Below, piece by piece: positions 57,788 through 64,000 of a DNA stretch of 64,000 nt (position 1 is the first letter of the stretch; each line of letters opens with the position of its first letter). The translations under genes and the position numbers were made by a program. The notes below the pieces were generated by a model. It worked only from the letters and a program-made list of their open reading frames with translations, made no database searches and was not told where the DNA came from. Where the stretch lies: assembly GCA_052174015.1 (NCBI GenBank), contig JBQMXM010000002.1, positions 1-64,000 of the forward strand. The letters are read 5' to 3'. The DNA is from JABCPO02 sp052174015. Lineage in GTDB: Bacteria > Bacillota > Clostridia > TANB77 > CAG-508.

Positions 57788-59929
57788 TTATAAGTGCATT
57801 ACTCTTAATTTAATTTCTTTTGTTTTTCCTTCATTCCAGAAATTTTCTCCAAGATATCCACAAGTTCTTCTTGTAACATTCATTTTTGCATGGTCTTTAT
57901 TATGACAGTTTGGACATTCCCATTCTAAATCATCATTTATTATAATTTCTCCTGAATATCCACATTCATGACAGTAGTCTGATTTTGTATTAAATTCTGC
58001 ATATTGTATATTTTCATAAATATATTTAACTACTTCCTCTAATGCTTCTAGATTATTTTCCATATTAGGAATTTCTATATATGAAATACATCCTCCTGTT
58101 GATAATGTTTGGAAAGAATTTTCAAATTTTAATTTGTCAAAAGCATTTATTTTTTCACGTACATCTACATGGTAACTATTTGTATAATATCCTTTATCTG
58201 TAACATCTTTAATATTTCCAAATTTTTCTTTATCTACTCTTGCAAATCTATAGCATAGACTTTCTGCTGGTGTTCCATAAAGTGCAAACCCTATATTTGT
58301 TTCTTCAGCCCATCTTTTTACAGTCTTACTTAAATATTCTATAACTTCATGTGCAAATTCACTTCCATCTGATTCTGTATGACTTTTTCCTGTCATTAGT
58401 TTTGTCATTTCATATACTCCGATATATCCAAGTGATATTGTTGAATATTTATTATATAAGTATTCATCTATTTTTTCACCTTTTTTAAGTCTTGCTATTG
58501 CTCCATATTGCCAATGAATTGGTGAATAATCTGAAGTTACTCCTTTTAAGGCATTATGTCTGCACATTAATGCATCAAAACACAATTCTAATCTTTCATC
58601 TAATAATTTATAGAATTTTTCTTTATTTTGGTCTGCTATTATTGCTATTTGTGGTAAATTTAAACTTACAACCCCTTGATTAAATCTTCCTTCAAATTTA
58701 TAGTTTCCATCTTTATCTTTATATGGTGATAAGAATGACCTACATCCCATTGGTCCAAATACATTTCCTTCATAGTTTTCACGCATTTTTTTAGCTGAAA
58801 TATAGTCAGGATATAGTCTTTTTGATGAACATTTTATAGCAAGTTTTGTTAAGTAATCATATTTTCCACCTGTTAAATTATTACATTCATCAAGTACATA
58901 TACTAATTTAGGAAATGCTGGTGTTACATAGATTCCTTTTTCATTTTGTATCCCTTTATATCTTTGAATTAAAACTTCTTCTATAATTTTAGCTATTTCT
59001 TTTTCATACTCATGTCCTTCTTCTATATACATAAACATTGTAACGAACGGACTTTGACCATTTGTTGTCATTAAAGTATTAATTTGATATTGAATTGTTT
59101 GTACACCTGAAGATAAGTCTTCATCTGTACGTATTTGAGCAAATTTTTCTGCTTGCTCTACAGCATCTTTTGCTCCTTGTTCTTCAAAATGTTTTAAATA
59201 TTTCTTATAATATTTATCATATGTTTTTCTTAAATATTTACCTAAGTGTGCAATATTTACAGTTTGACCACCATATTGATTACTAGCAACTGCTGCAATG
59301 ATTTGAGTCATAACAGTACATGCAACTTGAAAACTTTTAGGACTTTCTATCATTTTTCCATTCATAACTGTTCCATTATCTAACATATCTTCTATATTAA
59401 TTAAACAACAGTTAAACATTGGTTGTATAAAATAGTCTCTATCATGGAAATGTAATATTCCTTCTTTATGTGCATTTACAATTCTTTCTGGTAAAAGTAT
59501 TCTATCAACTATATCTTTTGATACTTCTCCTGCTATTAAATCTCTTTGTGTAGATAATAGCACTGAATTCTTATTACTATTTTCTTCTGATACATCCTTA
59601 TTTGAATTTCTTACTAAACTCATAATACTTTCATCTGTTGTATTAACTTGTCTTACTATAGATCTTTTTTCTCTATATAACATATATTTTTTTGCTAATT
59701 GATATCTTTTTAATTCCATTAATTTTGTTTCAACAAAATCTTGTATTTCTTCTATAGTTATTTTATCTTTATTTAATTTTGTTATTTCTTCTATTATCTT
59801 TTTTATTTCTTTCATTGTAGCCTTGTCTTGTTCTTCTACTTCTCTATTTGCTTTACTAATTGCTACAACAATTCTATTTGTATCATATTCTACGATATCC
59901 CCATTTCTTTTAACTACCTTCATTTCCAT
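57788..59929 (-). CDS. nrdD: anaerobic ribonucleoside-triphosphate reductase, class III
   Basis: Makes dNTPs from NTPs without oxygen, using formate as reductant. Product of 713 residues. N-terminal ATP-cone (VVKRNGDIVEYDTNRIVVAI). The catalytic cysteine is C396 in FGPMGCRSFLSPY, the zinc site is CHECGYSGE and CPNCHNKDH, and the glycyl-radical loop is RRTCGYLGENF with G691. Complete and with its activase nrdG downstream. Promoter at 60078-60106 with a leader of about 140 bases. Same length as the degenerate NrdD-like protein at 9238-11379, but that is chance. Confidence 0.97.
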   Translation of the reverse strand: MEMKVVKRNGDIVEYDTNRIVVAISKANREVEEQDKATMKEIKKIIEEITKLNKDKITIEEIQDFVETKLMELKRYQLAKKYMLYREKRSIVRQVNTTDESIMSLVRNSNKDVSEENSNKNSVLLSTQRDLIAGEVSKDIVDRILLPERIVNAHKEGILHFHDRDYFIQPMFNCCLINIEDMLDNGTVMNGKMIESPKSFQVACTVMTQIIAAVASNQYGGQTVNIAHLGKYLRKTYDKYYKKYLKHFEEQGAKDAVEQAEKFAQIRTDEDLSSGVQTIQYQINTLMTTNGQSPFVTMFMYIEEGHEYEKEIAKIIEEVLIQRYKGIQNEKGIYVTPAFPKLVYVLDECNNLTGGKYDYLTKLAIKCSSKRLYPDYISAKKMRENYEGNVFGPMGCRSFLSPYKDKDGNYKFEGRFNQGVVSLNLPQIAIIADQNKEKFYKLLDERLELCFDALMCRHNALKGVTSDYSPIHWQYGAIARLKKGEKIDEYLYNKYSTISLGYIGVYEMTKLMTGKSHTESDGSEFAHEVIEYLSKTVKRWAEETNIGFALYGTPAESLCYRFARVDKEKFGNIKDVTDKGYYTNSYHVDVREKINAFDKLKFENSFQTLSTGGCISYIEIPNMENNLEALEEVVKYIYENIQYAEFNTKSDYCHECGYSGEIIINDDLEWECPNCHNKDHAKMNVTRRTCGYLGENFWNEGKTKEIKLRVMHL

Positions 59930-60077
59930 TTTATCCTTTCATTTTACTATTTTATTTTAAATTTGATTTTCAGCCTTTATATTTTTAAAATTTTATTTTA
60001 AAATCATATTTTTATAAAAAAACATTTTTTTATTTTTACTTAAAAAAATATTTTTTATCTCTTTAGCTCATGGTTAT

Positions 60078-60106
60078 AATATATACTTTTTAATATTAAA
60101 AGTCAA
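60078..60106 (-). promoter_or_regulatory. probable promoter for nrdD-nrdG
   Basis: Minus strand TTGACT, 17-bp spacer, TATATT. The transcript would begin near 60071, about 140 bases before the nrdD start. I see no clear NrdR box pair near it. Confidence 0.5.
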
Positions 60107-60478
60107 AATGTTTTTAACAAAATGTAATATATCTCTAATATACTTATTTTTAAACGAATAACTAGATTTGCAACTACTATACATAAAAAGTAATTAAATG
60201 GTATTGCTTGATATACAAGGGTTTCAGGAAAATTAAAAATAATGCTAAAAATATATTTTTTTAACATATTTTTAACATTTCTCTAGATTTTCATTATAAA
60301 TTTAATTATATTTACTATAATCAAGTTACATAATGACTGTAATATACTTTTTATTCCAAAAATTAAATTTTTTAAAAAAAGATTTTTTTACATTTAAATC
60401 ATTTTTATATTTTTTATTTGTATGTTTTATTAAATTATCATAACTTTTTATGTCTTCCTATTATTGAAAAATTCATAT
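60107..60478. other. non-coding A+T-rich gap upstream of nrdD
   Basis: 372 bases without a credible coding frame. It holds a small inverted repeat CTTGATATACAAG near 60209-60221 and otherwise homopolymeric A/T. It separates the rnpB terminator from the nrdD promoter. Nothing else is recognised in it. Confidence 0.5.
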
Positions 60479-60507
60479 AAAAAAGATGTATACTAAAGTA
60501 TACATCT
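60479..60507 (-). terminator. terminator of rnpB
   Basis: AGATGTATAC and GTATACATCT form a perfect 10-bp stem with a four-base loop, followed by six U in the transcript. It adjoins the 3' end of the RNase P RNA. Confidence 0.9.
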
Positions 60508-60846
60508 AGGCAAACAATAAGCCGGGTTCTGTCATGTAGTCATTTATCTCGAATTAATATTACTATTAATCTCTAGCCGCTCAGGACGGAGGAACGTTAG
60601 AGCTCTTATTTACTCCGAATTACAAGGCGTTGCTCCAGATAGGGTTTACACAAAAATTATATCACTATAACTTTTAGTGAGCTCTTACCTCACTTTTTCA
60701 CCATTGCTTATTTAAGCTGTTTTTTTCTGTTGCACTTTCCCTAAGATTACTCTCGCTGGACGTTATCCAGTATCATGCTCTAATGGAGCCCGGACTTTCC
60801 TCATATACTTAGCTTTCGCATGTTATACGCGACTACTGGTCTACCT
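60508..60846 (-). ncRNA. rnpB: RNase P RNA
   Basis: Catalytic RNA of RNase P that trims tRNA 5' ends. On the minus strand the near-universal 5' block GAGGAAAGTCCGGGCTCC begins about 55 bases in and the 3' block ACAGAACCCGGCTTATTG lies close to the end; GGCT / AGCC and CCGGGC-type P4 elements are present. About 339 bases, which suits the bacterial family; the low-GC Firmicute subtype B would be expected. Ends are set by the promoter at 60853-60880 and the terminator, so they are approximate. Confidence 0.93.
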
Positions 60847-60852
60847 ATTGTT

Positions 60853-60880
60853 ATTATATCATATTTATATATTTTTTCAA
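60853..60880 (-). promoter_or_regulatory. promoter of rnpB
   Basis: Minus strand TTGAAA, 16-bp spacer, TATAAT; it ends where the yebC stop codon begins. Transcript start near 60846. Confidence 0.6.
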
Positions 60881-61612
60881 TTAGATTTCTGCATTATGGA
60901 ATACATTTTGCACATCATCTAAATCTTCTAATGAATTTATTAGTTTTTCTAATTTTTCTTGTTGTACTTCATCTAAATTTACAGTGTTTTGTGGTACTTG
61001 TTCTATATTTGCTTCTAATATTTCTATATTTAAGCTTTCTAATATGTTTAATATTTTAGAAAATTCTTTTACATCTGTTAAAACTTCATATATTTCTTCA
61101 AAACTCTTTATATCTTCAATATCTCCATCATTTTCTAATATTTTTTCAAATAATTCTTCTTCCTCTAAATTAGTACTTTCTTTTGATAATACTATCACTC
61201 CTTTTTTATCAAACATGTATGAAACACAACCTGTAACTCCTAAATTACCACCATGTTTACTAAATAAGTGACGAACTTCTGATGCTGTTCTATTTTTATT
61301 ATCTGTCATAGCTTCAACTATTATAGCTGTTCCAGAAATTCCATATCCTTCATAAGTAATTTGTTCAAAGTTTTCTGTATTATTTGCTCCACTTGCTTTT
61401 TTTATTGCATTTTTAATTGTATCATTAGGCATATTATTTGCTTTTGCTTTAGCAATAACTGCTTGTAATGTTGAATTTGATTGTGGATCTGCTCCACCTT
61501 GTTTTACTGCAACATATATTTCTCTACCTAATTTTGTAAAAATTTTTCCACGTTGTGCATCTTGTTTACCTTTTCTTGCTTGTATGTTATGCCATTTACT
61601 ATGTCCTGCCAT
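60881..61612 (-). CDS. yebC: YebC/PmpR family protein
   Basis: Conserved DNA/RNA-associated protein; YebC-type members have been linked to transcription control and to relief of ribosome stalling at proline stretches. Product of 243 residues, three-domain fold. Conserved MAGHSKWHNIQARKGKQDAQ, FTKLGREIYVAVKQGGADP and YEGYGISGTAIIVEAMTDNK, then NRTASEVRHLFSKHGGNLG. Complete. Directly upstream of rnpB. Confidence 0.95.
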   Translation of the reverse strand: MAGHSKWHNIQARKGKQDAQRGKIFTKLGREIYVAVKQGGADPQSNSTLQAVIAKAKANNMPNDTIKNAIKKASGANNTENFEQITYEGYGISGTAIIVEAMTDNKNRTASEVRHLFSKHGGNLGVTGCVSYMFDKKGVIVLSKESTNLEEEELFEKILENDGDIEDIKSFEEIYEVLTDVKEFSKILNILESLNIEILEANIEQVPQNTVNLDEVQQEKLEKLINSLEDLDDVQNVFHNAEI

Positions 61613-61653
61613 CTTTGCCTCTCTTTCTCCTTAAATATTCTATCATAATTTAC

Positions 61654-63513
61654 TTATTTTTTAAAGTGTTTTAAGTTTAAAGATGCAACTATAACTTCTG
61701 ATATTTCTTCTATATTTTCTATATTTTTTATCTTTCCCTTATTATATCCAAAAAATGTTTTAAATATTGCATTTTCTTTTGATATTTCTTTTGGTTGTAT
61801 CCATTTTATATATTGTTCATATCTTAATAAATTTTTCTTAATATTAATTCCTTTTAATGTGAATCCATATTCATTTATCTTTTTAGCTATTTTAGCTAAT
61901 ATATATGTTAATATAAATACTAAGATTGATATTTTAATATCAATATATTTAAATAATGTAAACAATGTTAATGGTAAAATTAATATCAATATTATTGAAA
62001 AGTCAGTCCTATGTCTTCTTCTACTATATATTCCTTTTTTAGTTAACATTACATTTTCATAGTCTATCTGTTTATGTATTTCATCTATTATTTTTGAAGA
62101 ATATTTTCTAAACATTTTTTCTAAGTCTGAATATTCTACAAAATTAACATTATTTACATCTGCTCTATATATTTTTTCTAATATATATTTATCTATATAG
62201 TCTAATTGTTGTAATTCTTTTTCTGTTTTATCTAATATATATACACCTTTCTTTTCAAATTGTATATAGTTATATTCATTTAATTTTACGAGTATTGCAG
62301 TTACTAAATTTTTTATATCTAATATGTTATTATACAATGTGCTTGTATTTAATATATATACTAATAATAGGTTGTTTCCTAATTTATTATTTTTTGTTTT
62401 CCTTAAATCTTTTTCAAAATTTATTCTCTTCTTATTTTTAAGCCCATTTATAATATCTAAAATATAGTATAAGTATTGTAATATAATTAATACATAAAGT
62501 GCATATGTTAAATATTTCCTATAAACATATTCATTATAGTTTCTAGCTTTTTTATGCTCTAAGAATTTTTTGAATGTTTCTTTTTCTACTTTTTCAATCT
62601 CTAAAACATTACCCATTACTATTTTTTCAAAATCTTTTCCATATTTTTCATTAATTTGATTTTTTTCAAAAATTAAGTACATTTTACCATTATTATTTGG
62701 TGGAAAATTATATACTTGTAAGTTAAATTGATTATCTTTTAATTTTAATGTATTACTTGGTAATGACATAAAGAAATTAGCAAATTTCCTATTTTCAATA
62801 CTATTTTTAAATTTAACTTTAAGATTATACCTATTTATCCATTTAGGACTTTCTACTATAAGGTTTTGATTAGAGTTTTGCCACATCTTTGTTGAAATTG
62901 GCATTTTTAAAGCATAATAGTTATCTGAATATACTCCAACTAGTCTTTTAGTTGTATATGTAATTTCATAACTTAAATATTTTGGATTTTTTTCAAATTG
63001 AATCTTATCTCCACCTTCAATTACTTTTAATTCTTCTTTTTTAAATAATGTATTTCCAAAAACTTTAATATTTATTGGTGAAAGCTCCTTATCATTTATC
63101 TCCTTATATACATCTACTATTTTAGTTAAATTCTTCTCAAATACTATTTTTTCTTTTACATCTATTCTTCCATCTTCTAATATTTCAAGTGTAGTTTCTT
63201 GATAATCTATTCCATCAATGTATTTTTGTTTTGGTAATATTATTAATAATATTGTTAATATAATTATTAATACAATATACATCCTTTTAAAAATCTTGTT
63301 TGAATTTAATACTACTTTAATATTATCTAAAATTTTATTTATTTTTTTCTTTTTAGCTATTTCTTTGCGAATCTTTTTTCTCTCTAAAATATCACTTTTA
63401 GTTTCTCTAGTTTTTTTAACTTTTTCTTCTTTTTCTTTTGCTTGTATTTTAGTAGTTTTTAATTCTTTATTTTTTTCTTTGTTCTTTTCTTTTTTTCTAT
63501 TCCATTTTATCAT
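61654..63513 (-). CDS. DUF2207-like membrane protein with charged N-terminus
   Basis: Product of 619 residues. The first 80 are a Lys/Glu coiled-coil-like cytoplasmic stretch. A helix (YIVLIIILTILLIILP) exports an immunoglobulin-like extracytoplasmic domain (residues 105-290) whose pattern VKEKIVF, YEITYTTKRLVGVY and YALKMPI fits DUF2207. Further helices near 330-355 and 500-540 return the chain. The C-terminal part is cytoplasmic and unassigned. It overlaps the fic gene stop by four bases (ATGA), so the two are translationally coupled. Function of DUF2207 proteins is unknown. Confidence 0.7.
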   Translation of the reverse strand: MIKWNRKKEKNKEKNKELKTTKIQAKEKEEKVKKTRETKSDILERKKIRKEIAKKKKINKILDNIKVVLNSNKIFKRMYIVLIIILTILLIILPKQKYIDGIDYQETTLEILEDGRIDVKEKIVFEKNLTKIVDVYKEINDKELSPINIKVFGNTLFKKEELKVIEGGDKIQFEKNPKYLSYEITYTTKRLVGVYSDNYYALKMPISTKMWQNSNQNLIVESPKWINRYNLKVKFKNSIENRKFANFFMSLPSNTLKLKDNQFNLQVYNFPPNNNGKMYLIFEKNQINEKYGKDFEKIVMGNVLEIEKVEKETFKKFLEHKKARNYNEYVYRKYLTYALYVLIILQYLYYILDIINGLKNKKRINFEKDLRKTKNNKLGNNLLLVYILNTSTLYNNILDIKNLVTAILVKLNEYNYIQFEKKGVYILDKTEKELQQLDYIDKYILEKIYRADVNNVNFVEYSDLEKMFRKYSSKIIDEIHKQIDYENVMLTKKGIYSRRRHRTDFSIILILILPLTLFTLFKYIDIKISILVFILTYILAKIAKKINEYGFTLKGINIKKNLLRYEQYIKWIQPKEISKENAIFKTFFGYNKGKIKNIENIEEISEVIVASLNLKHFKK

Positions 63514-64000
63514 CTTTCGTATAAACTCCTATAAACTATTTCATTTAATGTACTATTATCATATACAGATTTTTTCATTGCATTCATAAATTCTTCTGTA
63601 GGTATATTTTTAAGTGTAAATAAATATCCAAAAATATATGCTATTTCTCTAAAAACTTCTCTAGTTGCTCTACCATTTCCTTCTCTAAATGGATGTAATA
63701 CATTTAAGTCTGCTAAATATTTGGTAAGTAATCTTGCTAATTCTTGTTTTAGTTGTTTCTTTTTAATATTTATTTCTTTTTTCTTAAAATTAATCTTATT
63801 CCTACTTAATATATTTTCATTTGCTACTAATAACTTAATAAATTCTGTATTCATTTCTTTAAATATATTTTCTGCTTGTTCTTGTATAAACATATGCCCT
63901 GCAAATACAAATGTATCTTTAGACATATTTACTGTTCTAAATTCTCCTGCAAATGAATATAGCTCATCAAACATTTTTTTATGTATTAACATATATCTTT
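63510..64000 (-). CDS. Fic domain protein (5' end beyond window)
   Basis: Fic enzymes transfer AMP or related groups to target proteins. At least 163 codons are present and the frame is open at the right edge; an ATG lies at 63992 but family members usually have more N-terminal sequence before the IHKxLF-type helix seen here (LIHKKMFDELYSFAGEFRTV), so the start is probably outside. The active site HPFREGNGRATRE is complete, including the catalytic His and both Gly-Asn-Gly-Arg residues. No inhibitory SxxxE(G/N) motif is seen in the visible part. It is coupled to the DUF2207-like gene. Confidence 0.88.
   Translation of the reverse strand, partial: RYMLIHKKMFDELYSFAGEFRTVNMSKDTFVFAGHMFIQEQAENIFKEMNTEFIKLLVANENILSRNKINFKKKEINIKKKQLKQELARLLTKYLADLNVLHPFREGNGRATREVFREIAYIFGYLFTLKNIPTEEFMNAMKKSVYDNSTLNEIVYRSLYER

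Noticed and set aside
60107..60478. NrdR box pair or cobalamin riboswitch for nrdD
   Set aside because: No pair of ACACWATATATWGTGT-type boxes and no conserved B12-box sequence is visible; the CTTG-ATATA-CAAG repeat is too weak a match.
60508..60846. Plus-strand coding frame near the end of rnpB
   Set aside because: Sequence is fully explained by RNase P RNA on the minus strand, with its conserved blocks, promoter and terminator.
1..64000. Mollicutes-type code with TGA as Trp
   Set aside because: TGA closes the fic gene in a coupling overlap, and tryptophans in conserved positions are TGG.

Overview
The window is about 64 kb of very A+T-rich DNA (roughly a quarter G+C by eye). It reads as the chromosome of an anaerobic low-GC Firmicute, most likely an uncultured member of the Clostridia. 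Evidence: an S10-spc-alpha ribosomal protein superoperon in standard order, an oxygen-sensitive class III ribonucleotide reductase (nrdD/nrdG) as the only complete RNR, strong AGGAGG-type ribosome binding sites, sigma-A promoters, many U-tract hairpin terminators, and a compact Gram-positive type IV pilus cluster. TGA is used as a stop (the fic gene and the 12-codon mini-frame before rplR end in TGA), so this is not a Mollicutes genetic code. Nearly every gene lies on the minus strand; the exceptions are one coiled-coil gene, one ASCH-domain gene and tRNA-Arg.

Layout, left to right. 1-3.9 kb: dnaG primase (cut by the left edge), three small proteins that look like paralogues, and a divergent coiled-coil protein. 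4-11.4 kb: pyruvate kinase, a GldG-like/membrane-protein pair, an M23 peptidase, MscL, and an NrdD-like protein that has lost its glycyl-radical domain. 11.4-14.6 kb: tRNA-Arg(ACG) and an accessory patch with a transglutaminase-like gene, its truncated duplicate, a 51-residue acidic protein and two ASCH-like genes. 14.6-24 kb: tetR, ligA, tcdA, a pilin-like protein, tyrS, a zinc-ribbon protein, a leucyl aminopeptidase and an HD-GYP protein. 24-31 kb: a membrane glycosyltransferase and the pilC-pilB-pseudopilin-prepilin peptidase operon. 31-38 kb: HAD phosphatase, UbiA-type prenyltransferase and a polytopic GT-C-like protein, then tdk, an RluA-type synthase, an unknown protein and uvrC. 38.1-54.5 kb: rplQ back to rpsJ, with secY, adk, map, infA and rpmJ embedded and a consensus promoter plus structured leader in front of rpsJ. 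54.6-64 kb: a pilin-like protein, a SUMF1-like protein, deoD, nrdG/nrdD, RNase P RNA, YebC, a DUF2207-like membrane protein and a Fic protein cut by the right edge.

How it works together: most of the window is housekeeping (replication, repair, translation, nucleotide metabolism). The less ordinary parts are (a) the paralogue cluster beside dnaG, (b) the apparently catalytically dead NrdD-like protein while a complete NrdD/NrdG pair sits 50 kb away, (c) the tRNA-adjacent patch with a direct repeat around two ASCH genes and a perfect 22-bp tandem repeat in a divergent promoter region, (d) the structured rpsJ leader, and (e) three DnaA-box-like 9-mers spaced about one helical turn apart in a non-origin context. 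Several starts were moved downstream to the codon that has the best Shine-Dalgarno spacing; these are noted entry by entry.
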